Positions 14,594 to 21,873 of a stretch of DNA of 24,392 nucleotides are shown piece by piece (the first letter of the stretch is position 1; the number at the start of each line of letters is the position of its first letter). A model generated the notes under the pieces. That model ran no database searches and was not told where the DNA came from. It was given only the letters and a program-made list of their open reading frames with translations. A program made the position numbers and the translations under genes. Origin of the DNA: Lentisphaerota bacterium (GTDB lineage Bacteria > Verrucomicrobiota > Lentisphaeria > Oligosphaerales > Oligosphaeraceae); contig JAAZIZ010000160.1 of assembly GCA_012800565.1 (NCBI GenBank), forward strand, positions 1 to 24,392. The letters are read 5' to 3'.

Positions 14594-16483
14594 CTATTCC
14601 AGGGCCAGGCGCCAGACTTCGGCGCTGGCATCGGCCGGCATCCGCCAGTCTCCGCGCGGCGACAGTGCCACGGAGCCGACTTTCGGGCCGTCCGGCATGA
14701 CGTTCCGCTTGAATTGCTGGCTGAAAAACCGGCGCAGGAAGACCGTCAGGACGCGGGTAATTTCCTCGGGGGAGAAAGTGCCTGCGAAAGCCTGGATGGC
14801 CAGGTCGCGCAAGGTGGCCGGTTCTTCGCCATATTTGAAAAAATAGTACAGGAAGAAATCATGCAGTTCATAGCTGCCCAGGATGTCTTCAGTGTGCTGT
14901 GTGCCGGGCAGCAGTTCAGGTGACACCGGTGTCTTGAGGATATCTTCCAGGATGGCGGCAAGCTTTGCCTCGGCACCGGCCGCCAGGTATTCTATCAGCG
15001 CCCGCACCAAGGTCTTGGGAATACCGGCGTTGACTGAGTAGTTGGAGATATGATCGCCGTTGAAAGTGTTCCAGCCCAAGGCGATTTCGGACAGATCACC
15101 GGTGCCGATCACCAGCCCTCCCAAATCGTTGGCCAGATCAAACAGGATTTGGGTGCGCTCCCGGGCCTGGCTGTTCTCATAGGTGACATTGTGATCTTGC
15201 AAATCATGCCCGATGTCAGCCAGATGCTGCTCAACCGCCTTGGTAATGCTGATGGTCCGCAATTCCACCCCCAGGGCCGAGGCCAGCTGGTTGGCGTTGG
15301 CTTGAGTGCGGGGGCTGGTGCCGAATCCCGGCATGGTGACCGCGCAAATCGTGGAACGCTCCCGGCCCAGCAAATCGCTGCAACGTGCGCAGACCAGCAA
15401 TGCCAGGGTGGAGTCCAGGCCGCCGGAAAGGCCCAGGACCAGGCGGCGGGCACCGCTGTGCTCCCAGCGCTTGGCTAAAGCTGAGGCTTGAATGGACAGG
15501 ATTTCCTCGTAACGGGCCGGCCGGTCCTCCTGCTGTCCAGGGATGAACGGATGGGGCTCCAGCTGGAAATACTGCCAGTCGGGTGCTTCCGGGACGCCTT
15601 CCAGGTCAACTACCCGGGCAGGCGGGTACGGACATTCGTTGAAGCTGGTCCAGGCCCGGCGAGTGATTTCCAGCCAGGACGGCTTGACATCCGCATATAT
15701 CACCTGGTTGCCGCGCTGAAAACGGCAGCTTTCCGCGAGCATCTTGCCGTTGCAGGCGATCAGCGAATGGCCGGAGAAGAGCAAGTCGCTGGTCGATTCC
15801 TGGACTCCGGCGCCCGACAGCAGATAGGCGCAGGCCAGGCGGTAGCTCTGCATCTGCACAATGCGCCGGCGGGTGTCAGCTTTGCCGGCCTGCTCCGGCC
15901 CGGCGTAGAGATTGCAGATGATCTGAGCGCCGTTCAGAGCATGGTGGATGGAAGGCGGCTGCACCGCCCAGAGGTCTTCGCAAATCTCCAGCGCGAAGCG
16001 GAAATCCGTCCCTGCCTGCAGGACTATGTCATTGCCGAACGGCAGGGGCTGGGAATCCCAGAGGACCGTCTGCCCGTCGTATTCCCGGCAGGAGCGGAAC
16101 TGGCGCTTTTCATAGAATTCCCGATAGGAGGTCAGGTAGGTTTTGCCGATGACTGCCCGCAGCCGCCCGTTCTGAATCACCGCTGCAGTATTGAACAGCC
16201 GGCTGCCGATTTTCCAGGGCAGTCCGAGCAGCAGGATGGCGGTGCTGCCTGCCGTAGCGGCGATAACTGTACGCAGGCTGTTTTCTGCCGCTCTGAGCAG
16301 CACTTCGTGCTCAAACAGATCACCGCAGGTATAGCCGGTCAAGGCCAGCTCCGGCGTTGCTATCAGACTGGCACCGTTGGCCTTCGCCTGTTCAAACAAG
16401 CTGATGATCTGCTGCGCATTATAAGTCGGATTGCCGACCTGCAGACCAGGAATAATCGCGGCTAAACGATAAATGTGGTGCAT
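14594..16483 (-). CDS. nadE: Glutamine-dependent NAD(+) synthetase
   Basis: Converts nicotinic acid adenine dinucleotide to NAD+ with ATP, using glutamine as nitrogen source. Seen in 629 aa: an N-terminal nitrilase-type glutaminase domain with Glu45 (TPELALTGY), Lys113 (GKTYLTSYREFYEKRQF) and Cys167 (EICEDLW), the E-K-C triad. It is followed by the synthetase domain with the ATP pyrophosphatase loop SGGLDST (352-358) and GTGDLSEIALGW. Size and domain order match the glutamine-using form (M. tuberculosis type). ATG 16483 is chosen over an upstream start at 16522 because AAGGAAG lies 7 nt before it and MHHIYRLAAIIP begins the first nitrilase strand. It lies between the GH16 and esterase genes, all on the minus strand. 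Confidence 0.96.
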   Translation of the reverse strand: MHHIYRLAAIIPGLQVGNPTYNAQQIISLFEQAKANGASLIATPELALTGYTCGDLFEHEVLLRAAENSLRTVIAATAGSTAILLLGLPWKIGSRLFNTAAVIQNGRLRAVIGKTYLTSYREFYEKRQFRSCREYDGQTVLWDSQPLPFGNDIVLQAGTDFRFALEICEDLWAVQPPSIHHALNGAQIICNLYAGPEQAGKADTRRRIVQMQSYRLACAYLLSGAGVQESTSDLLFSGHSLIACNGKMLAESCRFQRGNQVIYADVKPSWLEITRRAWTSFNECPYPPARVVDLEGVPEAPDWQYFQLEPHPFIPGQQEDRPARYEEILSIQASALAKRWEHSGARRLVLGLSGGLDSTLALLVCARCSDLLGRERSTICAVTMPGFGTSPRTQANANQLASALGVELRTISITKAVEQHLADIGHDLQDHNVTYENSQARERTQILFDLANDLGGLVIGTGDLSEIALGWNTFNGDHISNYSVNAGIPKTLVRALIEYLAAGAEAKLAAILEDILKTPVSPELLPGTQHTEDILGSYELHDFFLYYFFKYGEEPATLRDLAIQAFAGTFSPEEITRVLTVFLRRFFSQQFKRNVMPDGPKVGSVALSPRGDWRMPADASAEVWRLALE

Positions 16484-16605
16484 TAACTGACTTCCTTGGA
16501 CAATTGCAAAAACCTGCGCCATAATGTAATGGCTTTTTCGAGTTTTTCACCTTGCCGGAAGTGAAGTCTGTGATTTACCCGGTCAGAGAAACAGCCAGGC
16601 TGAGC

Positions 16606-17421
16606 TCAGCACTGATCAAAGACCCGCACATAGTCTACTTCAAAATATTCCGGCAGGACGATTTCATCAAGACGCGGGTCGGGTTCGGGCGGATTGCGCC
16701 GGTAGCCCATGCATTCGGTGGATACCAGTATGAACTGCTCCACGTCGGAGACCACATCAGTCTCCCGGTGGACGATTTGGTCATCGGCATAAAAGACATA
16801 TCCGTCCCGGCTCCAGTCCACTGCAAAACGATGCCAGTCTCCTGGCGTCTCCCCGAGGATGTACCGGGCGTGTCCGGGGTTGGTGCAGTCGTGTCCGTAG
16901 CCGTTCCAGATATTCCCGCAGCGGATTTCCCGGCGCTGCGGGAACTCCTGGCTTTCCATGATATCACATTCCACGCCGCATTGCCTGGCATCAGGATGTG
17001 CGCCGATGGAGGGTGACTGCAGCCAGAATGCAGCCCACCAGCCGGCTTGGCGGTTCAGGCGGCAGCGGATTTCATAAAAGCCGTATTTGTGCAGGAATTT
17101 AGGCTTCTGGTAGCGCCCGAAGGGCCAGAAAGCCCCGGTGTCTTTGGGGAGATCATAGGTCAGCGAGGCAGTCTGCAGGTGCGGCGAGCAATACTGGTTG
17201 CCTTTTTTGACCACGTGCAGCTGCAGATTACTGTTTCCGTCCAGCACTACTCCTTCTGTGGTGAAAGCCGGGAAAGGCTTGCCCCAGAAATTCAGCCGGA
17301 AGCCCCACTTGCTGGTGTCCAGCTCAGTGCCATCGAATTCATCATGCCAGACCAGGCGCCAGTCTTTGTCTGCCGGCAGACGGCTGGGTTCATGCCCGGA
17401 CAGGATATAATCTCGCATCAT
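16606..17421 (-). CDS. GH16-family glycoside hydrolase
   Basis: 271 aa. The start WRLVWHDEFDGTELDTSKW and the block FLHKYGFYEIRCRLNRQAGWWAAFWL are typical of GH16 beta-jelly-roll enzymes. The active-site motif ExDxxE appears as ECDIME (151-156): Glu151 nucleophile, Asp153, Glu156 acid/base. The C-terminal DWHRFAVDWSRDGYVFYAD and YFEVDYVRVF strands complete the fold. GH16 enzymes cleave beta-1,3 or beta-1,4 glucans, galactans and related polymers; the exact target cannot be read here. No signal peptide is visible, which is unusual for GH16 and suggests intracellular oligosaccharides, or an alternative export route. Two ATGs adjoin (17421 and 17418), with AGGAA upstream. Confidence 0.88.
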   Translation of the reverse strand: MMRDYILSGHEPSRLPADKDWRLVWHDEFDGTELDTSKWGFRLNFWGKPFPAFTTEGVVLDGNSNLQLHVVKKGNQYCSPHLQTASLTYDLPKDTGAFWPFGRYQKPKFLHKYGFYEIRCRLNRQAGWWAAFWLQSPSIGAHPDARQCGVECDIMESQEFPQRREIRCGNIWNGYGHDCTNPGHARYILGETPGDWHRFAVDWSRDGYVFYADDQIVHRETDVVSDVEQFILVSTECMGYRRNPPEPDPRLDEIVLPEYFEVDYVRVFDQC

Positions 17422-17613
17422 TTTGTTGTTTCCTGGTTGGGGGTGCGTTGCAGTAACGGGCCTGGTCCGGCAGTCTTATGCCATTTTACTGGCAGAACCA
17501 GGACCAGCCGGAAAGGAATCGCGCATCTGTTGCCCTGCGGGGACAACGATTATGTAACCACTTAAGATATTGTGCATTTATTTAATGTCAAGCTGGAAAA
17601 AACAATCGTCAGA

Positions 17614-17658
17614 GATGTGGACTTTGTGGACGGTGTGGACTTTGTGGACGGTGTGGAC
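17614..17658 (+). repeat. 9-bp tandem repeat with an 18-bp higher order, (tttgtggac ggtgtggac)
   Basis: Five units: gatgtggac (17614-17622), tttgtggac, ggtgtggac, tttgtggac and ggtgtggac (17650-17658). The two unit types alternate, so the true period is 18 bp, which points to growth by duplication of unit pairs. The GTGGAC core is kept in every unit. It lies inside the right copy of the dispersed repeat. Confidence 0.92.
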
Positions 17659-17757
17659 TTTGCGCCCTGGAAAACTGAAGCATCACTCTGTCTCTTGGCG
17701 GTTATTTCCTCTTCATTGAACCGGCGAGACGCCAACAACCCTAACGGAGCGTTTCAG
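17614..17757 (-). repeat. Dispersed repeat, right copy (inverted)
   Basis: Reading the minus strand from 17757: ctgaaacg, then ccgttagggttgttggcg, tctcgccggttcaatga, aaccgccaagaga, gatgcttcagttttccaggg and a gtccac array. This matches 1-153 almost base for base, apart from the 18-nt block present only in the left copy. Stretch 17422-17916 has no gene: besides this repeat it holds the GH16 upstream region, a distant CTGGTCC/GGACCAG inverted repeat near 17462-17506, one isolated GGACGGTGT at about 17765, and the GNAT leader. Confidence 0.85.
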
Positions 17758-17916
17758 CGGTTATGGACGGTGTCTGTCCCTTTCTCTTCAGCCGGGAAAT
17801 TTGTGCGGTTCTACCGCCATGCACTTGTAACTCCTGAATATAGAATTAACTTTTTGTTTAGTACTACCCTCTCCCAGCGCTCTGGAGGAGCACTACAATC
17901 TCCAAAAGGAAAGACG

Positions 17917-18900
17917 ATGGAATTACTGCATGCTGAGGCTGACTTGAAGATTTGGCGGATCATCACCCCGGATGCGACTGTTCCGGCCCGGGTGGTGCGT
18001 TATCTGATGGGCTCACTCGGTTTTGATACGTACCGTGTCGCGGTCCAGGACCACGCCTACTGGCGTTTGTACTATCGGGAGGCTTTGGCCGGACATTCAG
18101 TGCCGGAGGTCATAGACCATCTGTATCTGGCGGAAAGCGAAGGACAATTCGCGGCCCGGCTGTGGTTCGCCTACAGCACTCGCACCGGACGGGGAAATTT
18201 CGGCAATGTCTTTACTGAGCCGGAATTCCGCCGCCGCGGCCTGATGAATACCTTGCTGCAATACTGCGTGGAGGATTTTCATGCCTCACCAGCCCGGATG
18301 CTCTGCTGCAGCAGCGGCAATAAGTATGCGGTGAAGAGTTACTGCCGGCAGGGATTCAAGCTGATTTTTGCTGGCGAGACCGGGCCGCTGTGCTTGAGCA
18401 AAAGCGATTTTTACCGCGAAGCGGCAGAGGCTTATGGCAGTTTGGGACCGCTGACCTTGCGCCAGGGCGTACTGGCAGACCAGTTCGAGTGCGATAAATT
18501 CCTGTTCTATTTGCCGGAAATGTACGACCAGGAGCATAACCGGCGGACTGGCCCTGCCGCCCGCATCAGCGACTACCGGATCGCTTTCCAGGAAATGCTC
18601 TCCGGCAATGCGGTGCTGAGAGTGGCCGAGACCGGCAGAGGAGATATCGCCGGATACGCTTTCGCAGTGCGGGAGTATAACCAGAACAGCATGGATTTTG
18701 TCGTCCATCCCAAAGCCGACCGCACCGGAGTCGCTGAATTGCTGCGCAGCACCGCAGCAGAATTTTTCCGTCAGTTCCAGTGCCAGCCATTGCTGTTTGT
18801 CAAGGCTGGCCTCCCGGCCCGCGAGGCACTGGCCCAGGCCGCCGGCATGGTCTGCATTGGCGGCGTACCGGGCGAATGTACGGTTTATCGCTTTCCCTGA
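17917..18900 (+). CDS. GNAT-family N-acetyltransferase, probable tandem two-domain form
   Basis: 327 aa. The first GNAT domain has FGNVFTEPEFRRRGLMNTLL (motif A, with RRRG at 105-108 for the acetyl-CoA pyrophosphate) and SSGNKYAVKSYCRQGFKLIF (motif B). The C-terminal half (about 215-320) repeats a similar strand-helix order (GDIAGYAFAVREYNQNSMDFVVHPKADRTGVAELLRSTAAEFF) without a clear Q/RxxG/A loop, so it looks like a degenerate second GNAT domain. The substrate is unknown. ATG 17917 has AAAGGAAAG 3 nt upstream, the best start. The frame stays open upstream through the dispersed repeat, but that part is not protein. The convergent minus-strand gene ends 24 nt downstream. Confidence 0.82.
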   Translation: MELLHAEADLKIWRIITPDATVPARVVRYLMGSLGFDTYRVAVQDHAYWRLYYREALAGHSVPEVIDHLYLAESEGQFAARLWFAYSTRTGRGNFGNVFTEPEFRRRGLMNTLLQYCVEDFHASPARMLCCSSGNKYAVKSYCRQGFKLIFAGETGPLCLSKSDFYREAAEAYGSLGPLTLRQGVLADQFECDKFLFYLPEMYDQEHNRRTGPAARISDYRIAFQEMLSGNAVLRVAETGRGDIAGYAFAVREYNQNSMDFVVHPKADRTGVAELLRSTAAEFFRQFQCQPLLFVKAGLPAREALAQAAGMVCIGGVPGECTVYRFP

Positions 18901-18924
18901 TGAGGCGGCAGTTGCACCTGCTGC

Positions 18925-20340
18925 TTATGCGTGGCGGATATTAGTGTGGTTGGAAATCTCGCTGTTGCAGGTGCACAGATTATCAATATTAAGTTCGTGG
19001 ATATTGTGGTGGCCGGTTAGCTTGGCAAACATAATCAGCTCCTGGGTACTGACCCGCAAGAAGTTGCTCAGACGCTGCGCGGCCTGTTCAATATCAAGAC
19101 AAGACTGTGCATCGGGAGGCTGGGCGGTGATGCCCAGCGGGCAGTTGCCGGTCTGACAGAGCCGATCTTGCCGGCAGCCCATGGCCAGCAAAGCCGCTGT
19201 GCCGATGCCAACCGCATCCGCGCCCATTGCCAGCGCCTTGGCAAAATCGGGGGAGATGCGCAAGCCGCCGGTGACGATCAGCGAGACCTGCGAAGCGTGG
19301 TTGCTGTCCAGGAATTTCCTTGCCCGCGCCAGGGCAAACAACGTGGGCACTGAAGTCGCCATTTGGATGAACTTGGGGGCAAAATCGGTGCCGCCCGGGC
19401 GACCATCCAAGGTGATGAAGTCCGGACCTCCGGCCAAAGCAAAATCGAGGTCTTTTTCCACCTGTCCAGCCGCAATTTTAACCCCGATGGGCCGGCCATT
19501 GGACGCCTCACGCAACCAGTCGATTTTGGCTTTCAACTCGGCGCGGCTGTGGATATCCGGGTAGCGGGAAGGGCTGATGATATCTTGCCCGGCCGGAAAA
19601 CCACGGATTGCGCTGACTTCTGCTGTGACCTTATGGCCGGGCAGGTGGCTGCCCAGACCGGGACGGCTGGATTGGCCAAATTTAAGCTCAATGGCATCGA
19701 CCTTCAGCAGATTTTCTGTAGTCACGCTGTATTGATTCGGCACATATTCGAAGATATATTTGCGGGAAGCGCTGAAGCTTTCCGGCAGAATCCCGCCCTC
19801 CCCCGAGCCTACTGCAGTGCCGGCCTGGGCGCTGCCCATGGCCAAGGCGATGGCGGCTTCCTTGGACAGACAGCCGAAAGACATGTGGCTGATCAATATT
19901 GGTGTATCAATGACCAGCGGCTGCTTGGCTTTAGGACCGATTACAGTCTGGGTAACGACCGTGTCTTCATTGAGCAACGGCAGGCAGTCCAGCTGTTTGC
20001 CCAAAATCAGGATGTCATCCCAGGATATTACCGGCTGCCGGCAGCGCATTGAGGCATTGATCGATTGCCCGGTCGCGGCAATGGTGTGGATGTCTTGCAT
20101 CCACTGTTCCACTTCGTTGCCAGCATGTCGGTGCGAACTGACTGCCGGAGGCGACAGAACGGCCGGTGCGGCCGCGGCAGCACGCCCTGCCCGGACCGCA
20201 GCCTTGTCCGCCAGCAGGAAATTGCTCTTGCTGCTGCCGCATTCCGGGCAGGTCCAGGTGGCAGGCAGATGCTCGAAAGGCATCCCGCGGTCATGCTCAT
20301 CAAATACAAACTGGCAGACTTGACAATTGTAAATGGACAT
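18925..20340 (-). CDS. Rubredoxin-fused FMN-binding glutamate-synthase-like protein
   Basis: 471 aa. Residues 1-45 form a rubredoxin-type Fe(Cys)4 domain: C6-x2-C9 and C31-x2-C34 with LPATWTCPECGSSK. From about 90 to the end it matches the FMN/Fe-S synthase domain of GltB: ISHMSFGCLSKEA, GEGG, QYSVTTENL, IELKFGQSSRPGLG, GHKVTAEVSAIRGFPAG, the IGVKIAAG strand, DGRPGGT, and C-x5-C-x4-C (CRQDRLCQTGNC) for a 3Fe-4S cluster. It lacks the glutaminase domain and the C-terminal beta-helix of full GltB, so it is an archaeal-type stand-alone synthase domain with its own electron-carrier module. Electrons for glutamate or a related amidation may come through the rubredoxin. ATG 20340 is chosen because of AAGGAGAGAAGGAT upstream. 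The aminopeptidase gene lies 42 nt upstream. Confidence 0.88.
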   Translation of the reverse strand: MSIYNCQVCQFVFDEHDRGMPFEHLPATWTCPECGSSKSNFLLADKAAVRAGRAAAAAPAVLSPPAVSSHRHAGNEVEQWMQDIHTIAATGQSINASMRCRQPVISWDDILILGKQLDCLPLLNEDTVVTQTVIGPKAKQPLVIDTPILISHMSFGCLSKEAAIALAMGSAQAGTAVGSGEGGILPESFSASRKYIFEYVPNQYSVTTENLLKVDAIELKFGQSSRPGLGSHLPGHKVTAEVSAIRGFPAGQDIISPSRYPDIHSRAELKAKIDWLREASNGRPIGVKIAAGQVEKDLDFALAGGPDFITLDGRPGGTDFAPKFIQMATSVPTLFALARARKFLDSNHASQVSLIVTGGLRISPDFAKALAMGADAVGIGTAALLAMGCRQDRLCQTGNCPLGITAQPPDAQSCLDIEQAAQRLSNFLRVSTQELIMFAKLTGHHNIHELNIDNLCTCNSEISNHTNIRHA

Positions 20341-20382
20341 ATCCTTCTCTCCTTGCCAAAGCAAAAATTAGTCTTTGGGCTT

Positions 20383-21675
20383 TTACTGGTCTGCGCTCCA
20401 GAAAGCCGTGAATACTGCAGTCAGGGAATCCAAATCCCGGCGGCCCGCGGTCTCCCGGCAACTGTGCATGGCCCAGACAGGGATGCCCAGGTCCACCGCC
20501 GGTATGCCCAGATGGGCAGAACAGGTCGGTCCGATGGTGGAGCCGCAGGGCTTGTCGGACCGGCTGGTGAAGAACTGCATCGCGATGCCGGCCTGCCGGC
20601 AGAGCCGCAGCAGCCGGCCCTGGCTGATGGCATTGCTGGCATAGCGCAGAGAGGCGTGGTTCTTTACCACGACACCGCGATTGATGACTGGGCTGTAGGA
20701 CGGATCGTGGGTGTCCGGATACGAGGGATGCAGCGCATGGGCGGCATCAGCCGAGAGCATCCAGGAGGCCGACAGATGACGCAGCAGATTCTCCTCGCTT
20801 TGCGGCGTGCCCGGGGTCAGGCGCCAGAGAATATCGCGCAGGAAAGACGAATTGGCGCCTTGGGCGGAGACGCTGCCGACTTCCTCATTGTCGGCCAGAA
20901 ACAACACTTGGGTGGCCTCGCCGGGGGATGCGGCGAGCAAGGCGCACAAAGCCGCCTGGCAGCTGGCCAGGTTGTCCAGCCGCGGGGCCGAGAGCAGGTC
21001 ACCCTGGAGACCAACCCATTGCGGTGCTTCGTTCACATACAGATACAGCTCATCGCTGAGCTCATCCAGGCTCGCGGGTGCTTTTCGGCCCAGCAGTGCC
21101 TGGAGCAAGTCCTCGAGTTTGCAGTCGCCGAATAGGGCTGCCAGATGCTGCTGCCGGTTGTAGGCGAAGCCCTCATTGATGCTGGAGTTGAGATGGATGG
21201 CCAGATTCGGGATTACGGCCATGGCCTGGCGACTGTCTACCAGGAGCGGTTTCTCGTCGGGGTGGTCCAGTGCCCAGATGCGTCCGGCGATGCCCAGAGG
21301 CCGATCGAGCCAGGTGCTGTCAATGCTGCTGCCGTAGACCTCGACCGGGATGCGCAACGTCCCGGCCTGATGCTGGCTGCCCCGCAATTTCAGTTTCAGG
21401 GCGGGGCTGTCGGTATGAGCACCGATCAGACTGAAGCCGCCCCGGCCCGGCTCGCAGGACTGACCGATGCGGAAAGCAATCAGGGCAGAATGGTTCCGCT
21501 GCACAAAACCCGTCATGCCCGGCGACAAATCCCAGGCGTCGCGTTCGGAGAATGCCTGGAAGCCGGCTGCCGCAAGGGCGGTGCTTACTGCCTGCACGGC
21601 GTGGAATGGCGTCGGGCTGGCGGCAATGAAGCTGGGCAGGCTGGACCAGACGGGAACAGAATGGTTTGCAGACAT
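20383..21675 (-). CDS. apeB: M18-family aspartyl aminopeptidase
   Basis: Zinc exopeptidase that removes N-terminal Asp, Glu or other residues from peptides in the cytoplasm. Seen in 430 aa: AHTDSP with His87, the RLDN block with Asp234, DNEEVGS (262-268) carrying the catalytic and metal Glu pair, HPSYPDTHDPSYSP, and a C-terminal AMHSCRETAG with the last metal His. The order and spacing are those of M18 (ApeB/DNPEP), including GCTIG-like GSTIGP. Length is normal. The ATG at 21675 is preferred over an earlier start at 21765 because CAGGAG lies 9 nt upstream and the earlier region overlaps a hairpin. It forms a probable two-gene unit with the rubredoxin/GltS-like gene. Confidence 0.92.
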   Translation of the reverse strand: MSANHSVPVWSSLPSFIAASPTPFHAVQAVSTALAAAGFQAFSERDAWDLSPGMTGFVQRNHSALIAFRIGQSCEPGRGGFSLIGAHTDSPALKLKLRGSQHQAGTLRIPVEVYGSSIDSTWLDRPLGIAGRIWALDHPDEKPLLVDSRQAMAVIPNLAIHLNSSINEGFAYNRQQHLAALFGDCKLEDLLQALLGRKAPASLDELSDELYLYVNEAPQWVGLQGDLLSAPRLDNLASCQAALCALLAASPGEATQVLFLADNEEVGSVSAQGANSSFLRDILWRLTPGTPQSEENLLRHLSASWMLSADAAHALHPSYPDTHDPSYSPVINRGVVVKNHASLRYASNAISQGRLLRLCRQAGIAMQFFTSRSDKPCGSTIGPTCSAHLGIPAVDLGIPVWAMHSCRETAGRRDLDSLTAVFTAFWSADQ

Positions 21676-21713
21676 CTGAGAATCTCCTGAAAAAGCGTAT
21701 GTGGCCGGAGAGC

Positions 21714-21746
21714 AAAAAATGCCGGCCCAAGAGCGAAACAGCCGGC
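21714..21746 (-). terminator. Terminator-like hairpin in the apeB leader (possible attenuator)
   Basis: On the minus strand, GCCGGC (21746-21741) and GCCGGC (21726-21721) flank a 14-nt loop. They are followed by A and six T (21719-21714), about 40 nt before the apeB start. Both arms are self-complementary, which weakens the call. If real, it would act on a transcript starting upstream of apeB. Confidence 0.3.
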
Positions 21747-21814
21747 GGCCATCGCCGACCGGCAAAGAATCGGTAATTTATTCACTATAATTCGAATTTT
21801 GCCGATTGGATATT

Positions 21815-21836
21815 ATATTCTGAACATATTCTGAAT
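21815..21836 (+). promoter_or_regulatory. 11-bp direct repeat upstream of the PRPP-synthetase-like gene
   Basis: ATATTCTGAAC (21815-21825) is followed directly by ATATTCTGAAT (21826-21836): ten identical bases spaced one helical turn apart, 38 nt before the ATG at 21874. A TATAAT (21786-21791) lies 24 nt before the repeat and is a possible -10, without a good -35. This placement suits a regulator binding twice on one face of the DNA. It lies between divergent genes, so either could be controlled. Confidence 0.45.
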
Positions 21837-21873
21837 ATTTCCATGACTTTTTACTTTTGAGGTGGTAATTACG

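Noticed and set aside
15488..16465. 325-codon plus-strand frame opposite nadE
   Set aside because: The minus strand has all NadE motifs over the same bases, and the plus-strand translation has no recognisable feature.
17462..17506. CTGGTCC ... GGACCAG inverted repeat as a terminator
   Set aside because: The loop is about 30 nt, and there is no T run on either strand at the right distance.
17572..17916. In-frame upstream extension of the GNAT gene, giving a VDFVDG-repeat N-terminus
   Set aside because: The extension is the translated dispersed repeat. A good ribosome site and ATG at 17917 give a normal GNAT N-terminus, so the repeat is not protein-coding.
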